This document shows positions 35,361 through 46,713 of a stretch of 64,000 bases of DNA, one piece after another. A model generated the notes under the pieces. That model was not told the DNA's origin. It saw nothing but the letters and a program-made list of their open reading frames with translations, and made no database searches. A program made the position numbers and the translations under genes. Where the stretch lies: positions 1,798,001 to 1,862,000 of the forward strand of contig JAVLRN010000008.1 in the NCBI GenBank assembly GCA_032821775.1, written 5' to 3'. The stretch's first letter is position 1. Each line of letters opens with the position of its first letter. This DNA is from Sanguinoderma infundibulare. Its lineage: Eukaryota > Basidiomycota > Agaricomycetes > Polyporales > Polyporaceae.

Positions 35361-37127
35361 GCGCGGGGGATGCAGCGTTTTGAGGATGTGGGGCGTGGGT
35401 TCGGGAGTGGGGAGGATTGAAGAAGCCAGGGTGTTCGCCGGGAGAATTTGCCGGTCTATATACCGCATTGTGTTACACCAGATAGACACCGATAAGACCC
35501 CGGAATCTCCTTTTCAATCGCCCCCCTCCCGGTCAGCCTCGATCTGGATCTTCCCCCAATCTTCTCATGTCACTCGCGTTCCCTGGACGGCATGCCCTCC
35601 GTCACGGCACCAACCGCTGCCAATGGGCAGGTGCCAGCTAACACACACGCTAGACTTGCCTGAGATAGCTAGACGCGGAACACACGCCCCTTCGGTCAGT
35701 GGGGGCTTTGCAAAATCATCGTGGGGGACCCGAAGCTGCGGCTACTAAAAAGCCAATAAAATGAACACCGGTTTTCGATCAGCTGTGCCTCGCGCGTTTG
35801 ATCGGTGGCTAGTTGCCGCCCGCCGGCTTTCAATGTGTCGCTCTCGGCCTCCAGAAAGATGCCGAGACCACCGTACTGTGCCGCCCAACGATTGTCATAT
35901 CGCCACCTGGATACTGGGGAGGAGCGGTGCGTGTCTATCAACTAAAAATTTCCCTTGAAATGTAGCAGAATGACTCGGGTACTACGAGTTAGACCTGGAT
36001 TCACAGGTAAAACATGCCATCCGAGGTCGAGACCAGAGACCCACCGGAGATCGAAGCAGTCCCACATCTTTGCGAGAAGCGGATTGAATTCCATCGAAGG
36101 CGTCTGAATGTGGCGCCCCATCGTGATATTCTCAGCCTCGGTCAAGGCCTCGGTGATCGGTAACTCGCAACCCGAAACAATCGGACGCTCGCTGCTGCAT
36201 CCATTCAATTAAGTCGGTGTACCATGCCAACGACTCCTCCATACCCCCTTCACACTCCCACGGAGGACGATGCCCATTACGGGCCTTCTTGGCTGACAAT
36301 AGTGGAATACCAGAATACCCGCAGCCAGTGATGGCATTGAAATCCGCAGGAGGTCTCGCGTCCGAGTCGGAGACTATAGTCTAGACGGCGTTTCAAGGTG
36401 AATTACCGATTAGAATGACGGTACGGAACCCTAAACCGACGCTCACGAGGAAACCTCATGTTTTATCGAGCAACCAGCGGGTAAGCGGTAACGCGGCTTA
36501 CGCATGTTGTTCCTGTTCCGTGATGAGACGGCTCGGCGCAAGAGGCGCAACGGTGACCGCTACTGTAGCAGTCATAGGTGGCTTTCGCGGTCTGGAACAG
36601 CATGTTTGAACGCTGGGGACACCGGGGACCCCAAGGGTTGTGAATTCGCTCAAGGACGAGATTCTCTCAAGCGCCATTTTAGACAAGTGTGATCAGAGTG
36701 CGATCGTGGCGGACATTGGAAGGACGCGAGTACTTATGAGGCGCCCACTTAGATGATCGGAACGTCATCGGTTGAGTTAATTTGTCTCCTTCCTGGACAG
36801 GCCCGGGCCCGTGTCTTCCAAGATGGTCCCTGGTGCGCAAGATCGGAGCGATGCCGCGTCGGATCTTGTAACAGTTCGACCAGATTTCGACAGAAGAGAT
36901 CGGTACTAGAGACGAAAGGGACAAAGTTCCGTGGGATTCAGAGGGCACGGGCACGTCTACGAAGGAGGAAACGATAAGTCACCCAAACCAGACAGATGCT
37001 TCTGTTTAGATTCAATGCGATAGCACGAGACACGAGCATACGCCCTATACCATTTGGTCGGTCAACAAGTTTCGAGAGCCGGCGTAAGAGGAGGACTCAC
37101 AATCAAGAAAAACGGCACGAGGGGCGT
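35361..37127. other. Long intergenic region with one possible coding remnant
   Basis: Separates two F-box genes on the same strand. On the minus strand about 36330-35950, two adjoining frames look protein-like: one has WECEGGMEESLAWYTDLIEW and QRASDCFGLRV; the other continues with ITEALTEAENITMGRH and LLAKMWDCFDLRWV. They would join through a frame change near 36175. I do not recognise the protein. The rest shows nothing. Confidence 0.35.
35456..35463 (-). promoter_or_regulatory. TATA box of the F-box gene
   Basis: GTATATAG on the minus strand about 95 bases upstream of the ATG at 35360. It supports that start in preference to the in-frame codons upstream of it. Confidence 0.45.
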
Positions 37128-38933
37128 TTACAACATCACGCAGCCCTTATCCACCAGCGCACCAGCTCCCATATCCAACCTCTCCTCCAAAACCTTGCAC
37201 CGAGTCCTCAGGTCCTCCACCTCGCGCTCCAGCTCCCTCCGCCGCGCCCTCTCCTCCATCCTCAGCTTCGTCAACAATGGCAGAACGCGACGGACCTCCT
37301 GCCACCGATTGAACCACGTCGTCGTGTTTTCCAGTATTCCCGGGAGGACGCCCGCATCCTCCGCGGTCGCCGCCTGCACCCCGAGGAAGAACTCGGTCCA
37401 TTCGACCCCCGCGACGATTTCACAGCCGGGCGGGCAAAGCTGGCTGAGAAAGAGCGCGACCGACTCGGGCTCGGTGATCTGGGACAGCCCGAACGAGAGC
37501 GTGCGCAGCTCGCGGAAGGACGGTAACGCAGGAATTGCGGGCCCTCCGGGTGGCACCGCGGTGGTCGCCGAGACGGACAGCCCGAGCTCTCGGAGATTCG
37601 GACAGTGTTTCGCGAACGGGAGGAGCGCGTCGAGGGTGAGCGCTGTGGATCCCTGGGGGATGGGGAGAGCTTCGTTGTTGAGGACCAGTCCCTTTAGCGA
37701 TGGCCAACTTGACGCGAGCTCTTCTAGGTTCGCTTGCGAGATGACCAGGGGGGTGTCCCAGCGAAAGTGGAACACCGTCAATTTCGGACACTTGAGGACT
37801 GGACGGAGGGTGTCCCATGTGACGAGGTCGTCGTCCGGGCGGTCCCGACTGTAGACGATAGGGAACGGGATGCCGACGAAGTCGAGGTAGAGTTCCTCCA
37901 GGGACGGACACTCTTCAGCTACTGCAGAGAGGAAGTCGTGGACGAGCGCGGGGACGGTGACGTTCGTGATGTGGACGTATATCGACTTGAGGTTGCACGG
38001 GAAGAATGGCGCCTTCACGAAGCGAAGCATCTGCGGAATTTGTGCGCTGATGGTGAGCTCCTGGAGGGCTGGGAAAGCGTCATCCTGGAGGACAGGGTTC
38101 CAGTCACTGATATCAGCAGCGTCCCCACTCCCTTGGTCGAGGTACTCGAATTGGATTATCCTCAGGTCTGGGACACGAGAGAGGGCTTCGACGACCTTGC
38201 TCGTCAGCGTGAATCGCGGCATGGTGAGCTTTTGGAGCTTGGGGAGTCCTTCCAGGAGTCGACAGAGGTCGTTTTCTATCTCGCGCACAGAGAACGAGAA
38301 TCTGAGGTTGAGATGGGAGAGCCTGGGCATTCGTAGCATGATCTCTTGGAAGAACGTCCCGAGGGAGTAGCCCGTAGATGGCGACAAAGTTACGGCGAAC
38401 TCCTTGATGTTGTCGTGCATGAACATCAAGGACAAACGCAGCCGATCGCCTGTCGTGGAGGACCACGTGAAGGATGAGAGTTTCGGAAGTATGTTGAGCG
38501 TGGTCCGAGAGCGCGCCACTTCGTCGAAGACAAAGGGGCCTCTGAGATCGTCGTCCGCGGAAGAATCCACGAGGAGGGTTCGTACGCGAGAAGCGTAGTG
38601 CGTGAATTTGATCCAATCCCCGGGCTCCAGCGGTCTGCAAAAGTGCTAGAAGGAGAGGATATGAGACAGTACCATCAGGCATGGGGAATTGAGGCTTACT
38701 ATGCCGTCCGGCTCAAACTGGTACGGAGCGAGAAGGCGGAACAGACGCGGAAGATCGTCCACGTTCCGCCATAGGAGGTCGAGAGCGACATCTGACCACA
38801 CCTTACAAACGCGCGCATTGTTGACGTTGTCGGCTTCATGCAAGAACGAGAGTATGAACTCCACGATCTCTGGAATTGCGAGTACGCGGTGGGTGGTCGT
38901 TCCATACAAAGAGTGATTTTGGGAGAGTGGCAT
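37128..38933 (-). CDS. F-box/LRR protein, subfamily B copy 2
   Basis: Two exons, 38933-38700 and 38645-37128, 583 residues, with a clean GTAAGC/TTCTAG intron. The F-box is at residues 17-55 (VLAIPEIVEFILSFLHE ... ARVCKVWSDVALDLLW). Exon 2 begins HFCRPLEPGDWIKF and continues in Leu-rich repeats, including SWPSLKGLVLN and KHCPNLRELGLSV. The C-terminal 50 residues (MEERARRRELEREVEDLRTR) form a coiled coil, as in the neighbour at 33521-35360. Same-strand spacing of 1.8 kb and shared intron position indicate tandem duplication. Probable SCF substrate adaptor. Confidence 0.85.
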
Positions 38934-39731
38934 GCCTAAATAAGTGAGCCAGCATTAGCCCTACGGCACAAGAAAGTTGTGAATGAGGTGTAACAGCTCA
39001 ACCAAGAGCACACTGATCAGACCATGAGACGTCACCTCAAATGCGATTCGGGTGCTCAAACGTCCACGTGCAGAGTGAGTACTGACCGAATTATGCGTTG
39101 AAGTCAGCGGTTCTAGGTGGCTCCGGGCTAGTGGTGGCTGACAGGGATGAAGTTCGAACCAAGCGTTTGCCAACCAAGCGAGACCGTGGGCGTGGGAAAA
39201 GATGTCATTGTCAACAGCGTCTGTGCCAGCGCCTGAGTTGCCATATACAGTACATCATCATCATCATCCTGGCCCGGGCAGCAGTGGAAGCAGCACATCA
39301 ATTTCGAACAGTGATTGGACTTGAATACCGCGACGTTCATGGATTAAACGAGAAAAACACTCCGTGACTCGATTTAATCTGTTTACTAACCTTTGAAACC
39401 ACAACTCAAACGGCGACACATGCTGCGCCATCCCTTATCGAGCAAGCAAGCACTTGAAGCTCGTGGTCCATCATATGCATTATAGGGAGTCACTCTGTGC
39501 ATTATAGAATAAGATGATGTATGTCCTTCGTTCTCGCAGTAGCTGTAGTGTCACCGTTGCATGATTCGGAGACAATGCGCACATCGAGGCTTACACGGCG
39601 CCGGCCGTTTCGAGCACCTCGTCTCGCCTTGCAGTGTCAGCTCGCGTACGTAGCCCGTTGACAAACGTCTTCCGTTCTGACCTTTTTCCACCGAAAATGT
39701 GCTCGGACGTGCAGCGCGGCAAATGTACACC
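38934..39731. other. Intergenic, no gene seen
   Basis: Upstream region of an F-box gene and 3' flank of the EZH2-like gene. It includes a short TCATCATCATCATC run near 39256. No coding segment is recognised. Confidence 0.4.
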
Positions 39732-42275
39732 CTATGGAGGTTTCCTCTGCATCTCGTCCTGGATGGGGAACTCCGGCCCATAATCTAGGAAAAGCTCTGC
39801 TCCCGCCGGGATGTTCTTTTCTGAAGGGGAGACCGGCTAAGTATCCCGTCTGGACGGAAGAAACCACAGCAACTCACTCGCGTAGACACCGATCCTCTGC
39901 TCGCCGTGCACCAACATGACTGGCAAAGGTTGGCAATCAGCCACTGACGTCGTCTAGGGGACACCTCTGCGACAACGTACTCGATACTTCCACATTCGCC
40001 TTCTTGTAGGGGGTATGGTTGATGAACCTCGTGGGATTACCGGCATGCATGCCATCCACCGACATTTCGGTGTTCAGTCCGAAAGCGTAGCTCCGACCGA
40101 CGTGGTCGGTCAATTGGCTGGCAGAACCGCGTGTTCAGCTCCGAGGAGTGTGGGACACCGTGGGAGGGCGTACCTGCGACACTGGAACGTGGACTCGTAG
40201 ATAAGCTCTCCGACGTACTCTGGTTTCCGAGATCAGTTCGCAGGACGATCCTCGCAGAAACACCGCAGACATACCGGCCACAAGGTCGCCCGCCTTCGCG
40301 TTCTCGTCCAGGAACAGGCCCAGTCCATGGTTGCTCTGTCTGACTGAAACGTTCTGAAAAGGCGTCAGTCCGATAGGCACCGAGAATGGGTTTAGCCTCG
40401 CACCTTGGAGAGGCGTCGTTGGAGCTGCATGTTCCGACACGATCCGCTACAAGGAGAGCAGACCTCGGGGTCACATTCCCTTCTCGCCTTCCTGCACGGA
40501 CACACGTCTGTCGAGCACGCCTGAAATACCTTGTCCTTCCTGTTATTCCTGACGCCCTTCGTGACGATTTGAGGACAATGACAGCCTTCCCGTCGCCTGA
40601 AGCCTGGTACGAGCACTCAATGGAGGAGAATATCGCACACATGACACGGTCACGCACAGGTTGTTGGACACCGACAAGATCTAACGCAATGAGTGGCGTT
40701 AATGCTGCACGCGCATTCCGTGTCCCGGTTACACGGTCCCACGTGGGAGCACGGCGCGCGTCTGCGGAGAGCGGATCAACTGGAAGCTCACGCGCACGAT
40801 GTTGGTACTACTCACGGAACGAAGTGAGGTGCTCTTTCGTTGCCTAGGACGACCTTGAATACATGGCAGCTTCGCAACCCCAGAAATGACTGCTCACCAA
40901 AGGGAGAGGAGAGTGTCGTATGACTGGAGGCGCCATGTCTGATTGCCCCAGTACTACTGAATTTGTCGCACATCAAAGACACCTGCCATGGCAGTGAGCT
41001 GGATGCGGATACGACGATCTCGAGAAGTGGTACTACCTCGTGACAAGGTTTGCGACACAGGCGGGCCAATACACAGGCCGTCGTGGGTGGAGCTACATGA
41101 CAGATAGTCTTCAATTCGTCAAGTTCCTCCTCAGTCCAGAAAATATCGCCCTACCCCGATCATCAGTGGGTTGTTGACAGTTGTAGTTTGACAACAACCC
41201 TTACCTCGGTCACGGCCGTACCGACAGCTTCACATTGCTGGCCACAGGGCACGGCCGCAGGGAGACGCTTGAATGGCTCGTCACCAGTTTGATGAGGCTG
41301 GGTTAGGTCCAGTTTGAACTGTTCCGAGGCTACGGATCGAATTAGTCTGATTATAATCTTATTGCGCTCGAACAGAGCTCACCGTGAGACAAGCAATGAG
41401 CTTCTGTGCAATCCACGTGAGGACACCACACAGTGAGGTAGTCCTGGAGCCTTGTCCGGAGGTCGTGTCGTGCCGGTGGTGACAAATCTGGGAGCGGAGG
41501 ATACAGAGACCTTGACGACCCGGGCCACGGAACGGGGTCACTTCGCGAAGTTATTGCCGATCCGTGCACCGTATATTTGCAAACCATTCGCACCTCATCC
41601 TTCCGGTCCAGATGGCACCCCAAACCGAGGTCGTTCGAAGCTCAAGAGGTAGGATGCCGGTCTTGTCGATATCCTCGATGGGCACGCGGTGGACAAAATG
41701 CAGGCGGCGCGCGGTCTCAAGTACGATTTCGAGAACTGTGTCGAGCCTTGAGTTGCGTACGATGGGAGATGGGTAATGATGGAGCACGCACCGTCGGAGT
41801 CGCGGTAGCCCTCTTGCCAGGCAAGGCCCTTGTGGTCGAGGAGATAGTCGGTAGGGTCGAACGACGGATCGTCGGCGAAAGGAATAAATGGCAAGTAATT
41901 TGAGTCGTCACCGTGGAGGATGTTGCGGGAGGTCGGGGTACATGATTCGTAGGGCGGATATGGCGCGGGTGGTGAAACTACGGTGGCTGCAGTATCCGCA
42001 ACGACGACCTCGGGCTCGGACGATCGAGTGTCATGAACGACATAACGAACAAATGATGTATCCTGGTCAGAAATTGATAGATCTTCCGCGGTGGGTGCTT
42101 GATCCTCTGTGGTAGTGAGCCACATCAAATCCGAGCTGTGTATGGGCTGCACAGTAGGAGCGGCAACGCGGAGTGACGTTATCTTCTTTGAGCAGTAAAT
42201 CGGATCCCAGCCGTGGTATTCATACCAAACGCTCCGAAACTGGTCTTTCACGAGAGCAGCGACACTGGGTGCCAT
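39732..42275 (-). CDS. EZH2/E(z)-like histone H3K27 methyltransferase (PRC2 catalytic subunit)
   Basis: Twelve exons, 646 residues: 42275-41792, 41735-41594, 41540-41383, 41329-41205, 41150-40816, 40761-40658, 40603-40404, 40353-40275, 40219-40174, 40117-39981, 39919-39878 and 39820-39732. The N-terminal half has IHSSDLMWLT and LHGDDSNYLPFIPFADDPS. Cys-rich segments CPHVDCTEAHC and PCSHVGPCNRDTECAC lead to the CXC domain (VCPCRKARRECDPEVC). The SET domain has HGLGLFLDENAKAGDLV, YVGELIYES, GRSYAFGLN, RFINHT and ELFLDYGPEF. It should methylate H3 Lys27 with EED and SUZ12 partners to silence facultative heterochromatin. The usual NHS of the SET domain is NHT here. The protein ends 15 residues after the SET core. 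Confidence 0.88.
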
Positions 42276-43025
42276 CAGCGTTCAATCCCTCTCTCGCTGA
42301 GCGCTCGGATGCGGTGGTTGGACGAATCCACGTTCAAGTGTCTGGGCATTGATGCGTTAGGTACGTCATCATATGGGCCAGAGACACGTACGTCTTTGGA
42401 GGTAGTTCGCTGTAGTTTTGGAGCATGGATGACATGGAGACTGGAAGTTGTCAGGTCCTGCCAAAGTTGAACTTGTTGCCAACTTGGGAGAAGTGGTCGA
42501 CAAGCGCCATTAGATTACATACGCCGTCGGACGCCCAATACGGCAGCACAAAATTTAATCCGGTCCCGCTCAGCTCGGACTCAGAGATCACTCAGCCGAA
42601 CCCTTCCTCGGAACAGCCTTCAAATGGTGAGTCGTCTACTCGTCAGTCACCAAGCTAGCAACATCATGGACATCATACAAATACAAGGAGGCCCGATTAC
42701 TGACTTGGGACGAACAAGTACTGGGCCGGTTAAGGCTGGGCCCTCTAGGGACCGTCCACGAACTGGGGTTTCGCCTACTTCCATAACACCGGTCGTAATC
42801 GTTACTTCTCCTCCCCCTCCCGAAATACAAGTACACATTCAATACCAGTGACATGCGTCTGACTCCGAAGATGGATTTGCTTGCATCTATAAGACGTTGC
42901 AGCCACGACATGGCGCTCCCCCAGCTTTGTCACTGACCACAAGGTGACTTCTCGAATCAATATCCCAAGTGCCACTCAACAGCTGACCCAATCGTCTGCC
43001 CATGTACTCTAGGATATAGGCAAGG
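42276..43025. other. Divergent intergenic region
   Basis: Between the starts of the EZH2-like gene (minus) and the coproporphyrinogen oxidase gene (plus). A 77-codon plus-strand frame at 42425-42658 has no recognisable match. An in-frame TAG lies six bases before the oxidase ATG. Confidence 0.4.
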
Positions 43026-44045
43026 ATGACCACAATGCGCCAGCGCATGACAGCGTACATCCAGAACCTCCAACGCGACATCGTCGCCGCGCTGGAGGCT
43101 GCCGACCCCGGCGCGCCCGTGTTCAACCGGCGGGCCTGGGACCGCGCACAGGGCGGACGGGGCGTGTCATGCATATTCTCCGCGCCAGAACATCCGTCGA
43201 GCATGCTGGAGAAGGCGGGCGTGAACATTTCCATGATCCACGGGCAACTTCCCCCGGCCGCGCTCGAGCAGATGGCGACGGAACACGCGGCGCTCGCGAG
43301 TAGGGCGGAGGGCACGGGCAGCCTGCCCTTCTTCGTGGCGGGGCTCAGTCTGGTCATTCACCCGCGAAACCCGAGCGTTCCCTCCGTGCACGCGAACTAT
43401 CGCTACTTCGAGATCACGGAGCCTGGTGACGACGGTACGGACCAGCCGAAGGCCGTCTCATGGTGGTTTGGGGGAATCGCGGACCTCACGCCGTCCTACC
43501 TTTTTGAGGAGGACGTGATCCACTTCCACCGGACGCTCAAGAAAGCCTGCGACGCGCACGCGCCTCAGCTCTACCCGGCGTTCAAGAAGTCGTGCGACGG
43601 CTACCTCTTCATCCCGCACCGCGGCGAGCACAGAGGCGTCGGCGGCATACGCTTCGATGACCTGTGCGACGAGCCGCACTCGCTTCTCGACGACGCCTCG
43701 CCCCGCCCGCGCAAGGCAGACGAGATATTCGAGTTCGTCAAATCCTGCGGAGATGCCTTCCTCCCGTCATACCTTCCCATCCTCGAACGCCGAAAGGAGA
43801 TCCCAGTCGATGAGCGCAAGCGCAGGTGGCAGCTCATACGCCGCGGTAGATACATCGAGTACAACCTCGTGTACGATCGCGGCATCAAGTTCGGGCTGGC
43901 GACGCCTGGCGTGCAAGTCGAGAACGTGCTGATGACGCTCCCTGAGACTGCACGATGGGAGTACATGTCCGAGCTCGGGGCCGAAGAGGGGAGCGACGAG
44001 GCGAAGATGCTCGAGGTGCTCCGAACCCCTCAAGATTGGGTATAG
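43026..44045 (+). CDS. HEM13: Oxygen-dependent coproporphyrinogen III oxidase, intronless
   Basis: A single open frame of 339 residues. Family signatures: AQGGRGVSCIFS, EKAGVNISMIHGQLPPAAL, HPRNPSVPSVHANYRYFE, WWFGGIADLTPSYLFEED, IPHRGEHRGVGGI, CGDAFLPSYLPI, GRYIEYNLVYDRG and FGLATPGVQVENVLMTLPE. The enzyme converts coproporphyrinogen III to protoporphyrinogen IX in haem biosynthesis and is cytosolic in yeast, consistent with no targeting peptide. Length is usual for the family. Two points are odd: it has no intron although nearly every neighbour has several, and the conserved GGGTDLTPYY segment reads GGIADLTPSY. A retrocopy is possible. An in-frame stop just upstream fixes the start unless a 5' exon is missed. 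Confidence 0.9.
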   Translation: MTTMRQRMTAYIQNLQRDIVAALEAADPGAPVFNRRAWDRAQGGRGVSCIFSAPEHPSSMLEKAGVNISMIHGQLPPAALEQMATEHAALASRAEGTGSLPFFVAGLSLVIHPRNPSVPSVHANYRYFEITEPGDDGTDQPKAVSWWFGGIADLTPSYLFEEDVIHFHRTLKKACDAHAPQLYPAFKKSCDGYLFIPHRGEHRGVGGIRFDDLCDEPHSLLDDASPRPRKADEIFEFVKSCGDAFLPSYLPILERRKEIPVDERKRRWQLIRRGRYIEYNLVYDRGIKFGLATPGVQVENVLMTLPETARWEYMSELGAEEGSDEAKMLEVLRTPQDWV

Positions 44046-44881
44046 ATCTGATTCGTGCCGGTCCTGTGTACCGTAAACGCAACTGATGTATGAACCGAAC
44101 CGTTTTTTTGGGAAAAGATATTGGAAAATTCTGAGGCCTACGGCACAGTAACAAAAAGTGGCCCAGACGAATGAATGGGGACGAGGAACGGCTCAGCTCT
44201 TGGAAGCTCGACACCCACGAAAATGGTATCGTCCGAGTCTGGCACCGGCTTCTGATCGGCCCTGTACCGTTTGTCAACGGATAAGCGCCCACCAAAGTGT
44301 TTATCAATTCCCCGGTTGGATGGCGCTGAGAGTAAGCTTGCACGATTATGAGTTCCGCTTGAGTTGTCAGGAATAGCTGGAAGCTCGGAGAAGCAGCGCG
44401 AATTAGAACGAGTCGAGCATGCGCTGGAAGTCATGAGTCTGGCACGGTGAGTGATCGAATACATACGTCTTTCCATAGCTGAAAATTTTCCTGACATCGC
44501 CGCGGCCACAGTAACTTAGGAGGACACTTTGTACTGTCGTCTGTATCGGTCATGACTTGGGAGCCTCAGCCGGATCCTGGGAGCCACGTTGTCTCCAGAT
44601 TCTACATCCTCAATACCTTTCCATATTTAAGTGGAAGCACGCCGCGTCCGCAAGTCTCACAGAAGCCTACATTGGAGTCGGCAATCGCGCCCTCGAGGAC
44701 ATGTCGTTTAAGTCGAGTTCGTGGTATGTCTGTCGCCAATGTAAGACCAGGGTTTGTTCCGTGTTGACAGCCAGGTGGGGATTAGCGCGACGCCACGTCT
44801 GCGGGGCTTATCTCCTCCCTGCGCCCTCAAAATGCCGGCTGGTCCATGGTCACTTTGCCGCGTCCCCATTCTCCCCCTGCT
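44046..44881. other. Intergenic, no gene seen
   Basis: 3' flank of the oxidase gene and upstream region of an F-box gene, both on the plus strand. Frames here are short and unrecognised. Confidence 0.4.
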
Positions 44882-46176
44882 ATGGCCCCACTTCTCCCAG
44901 TCGAAGTGGTCGAACGCGCGATTGACTTCCTGCACGACGACTCACGAAGCCTCTCAAGTTGCGCATCTGTATGTCGATCGTGGCTTCCGCGCTGTTACTT
45001 CCACCGCTTCGCGCACATCACACTCCCCATCTCTTCGCTAGGCAATCACTCTCGTTGCGCGGCATTCGGACAACTGGTCGAACATGACCCCGATCTGCTC
45101 TGGTACATCCAAGCCCTCACGCTCAGCGGCCTCGGTTTCCTCGGGCAAGCAGTTCGCTGGACGTGCGCGGAGGCGTCGGTGGTCGCTCGAATGGCGACTA
45201 TCCGCTCCCTCTCACTGGCGCGCTTCGAACTCCGATCGTTGGTGGACCTCGTCCCTGTCATCTGCGCCCTGCCTGTCCTCGAGGACCTCTCCCTAGATGC
45301 AATCCGCATCGTACCATCCACGGCGCCTCTCCCTGCCGCGCCGTCGGTCGCTAAACAGCTTCGTGCGCCTCGTGCGCTCAGAGCGCTGCACTTCACCGGC
45401 GAGCCGATTGGAGAGTCCTACCTCGAGGACGACTCCGCAGTCTTCGCGAGCGCGTTGTTCGATGCTGGGGCCCTCATACCCGGATCCCTCGCTTCGCTCA
45501 CGCTTTTGTCTGGCGCGAGAGCGTGCTGGGGTTGGCTTCCCTTCTTCCCGAGGGTCGGAGCATCATTGCAGCACTGTTCCATCAGTCTCTACGACCCGGT
45601 CGGCTGTCCTGACGCCATGGGCTCCGCGCGTAGGTCACTTATCTTGCCATGGATTCCTCAGGGACAGTCCGTTTACGTCTTTGTCTTTGTTTTTGGTCCA
45701 TGACAGGCGAGGACACGCTGCGCGTCTACGACGCACTTCTATCCTGCACGGCCCTGCAGTCGCTCTGCGTTCAGTACAACGCAACGAGCACTCTCTTGCG
45801 GTCCGTCTTTGTGGGCGCTACGGCCACCATGCCGTCCATCTCCCCTCTGTTCCTGCAGCTCCTCGCGGAATTGCTCGCGCGACCCGATGGTCCCCCATTC
45901 CCCTCCCTCAAACACCTATCTTTCATCTTCGTCTCACCGGCCGGCTGCCTCTCTTCCTGTGCGGACGAGTTCGGCGCGTGCGCTCGAGCGCTCGGTGACG
46001 CCTCGCGGTACCCATGCTTTTCTCGCGTTTCGGTTCGTGTGGACGAGCCGACGTACCTCATGGGCCTATTCCGGCAAGAAAGCCCGGATGGCACCGGGGC
46101 GATGGTCACGAAGGGGATGTTCGACGAGTTCGAGAAAGCTGGGAAGGAGGTTGGGTTAACGTTCGCCAAGGTGTAG
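44882..46176 (+). CDS. F-box/LRR-like protein, subfamily C
   Basis: Two exons, 44882-45629 and 45707-46176 (GTAGGT donor, TGACAG acceptor), 405 residues. The start MAPLLPVEVVERAIDFLHDD with SSCASVCRSWLPRCYFHRF is a typical mushroom F-box with the Leu-Pro-x-Glu opening and the Cys-x-x-Cys-x-x-W core. The middle has leucine-rich strands (RSLSLARFELRSLVDLVPV). The end has VDEPTYLMGLF and an acidic-basic helix before the stop. Probable SCF adaptor of unknown target. It sits 0.5 kb upstream of another F-box gene on the same strand, but the two are not close relatives. Confidence 0.78.
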
Positions 46177-46713
46177 AGAAACCGACCTCCTTTTATATGT
46201 TAACCGCACCAATAGAAGATGATCCACGAGGACGTACCACTCTTCGCGGAATGCACTGTGCCAGGCGAGGATAGACTCACCGTTCATCTCCTTCACTTCG
46301 AGGGTAAGGTGAGGTGAGCAGTGGCGTGTGGCCTGATGTCGCCGTATAGTAATTCGAAGGCTTCGCCAGGCTCTCCAGTATTTAATATACGTACTAGGCT
46401 TTTACGCACGTCATGTCTCGCTATTGAGGTTCACAAGGAGGGGGAGGGGAGCCTCTGCCACCGGCGGCGCGGGTCAGCGCCTGTCAACGCGGCTGGTCCC
46501 GCTTCGCTGATTTCATCATCATCTCCGACATCTTCAACTCAGCATCTTCCCACTGCGTTTCTGGTCCCTACAAGGTCCCCAGCACAGTCAACATAAATTG
46601 CCCTGCTGAGTGTCCAACACACGACAGCGTACGTACTTCACCACTCGAGATGACTCCGGTTCGATTGACGAGTCTCAGATCCTAGTCAAAGTCGATACTA
46701 CAAATTTGCTGTT
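46177..46713. other. Intergenic, no gene seen
   Basis: Short region between two plus-strand F-box genes, likely 3' end of one and promoter of the next. Confidence 0.4.

Noticed and set aside
41700..41800. Apparent frameshift between exons 1 and 2 of the EZH2-like gene
   Set aside because: The acceptor ACACAG before 41735 joins in phase with the donor at 41791, so no frameshift is needed.
42425..42658. 77-codon plus-strand frame
   Set aside because: Ser/Pro-rich with no resemblance to known proteins; probably chance in an intergenic region.
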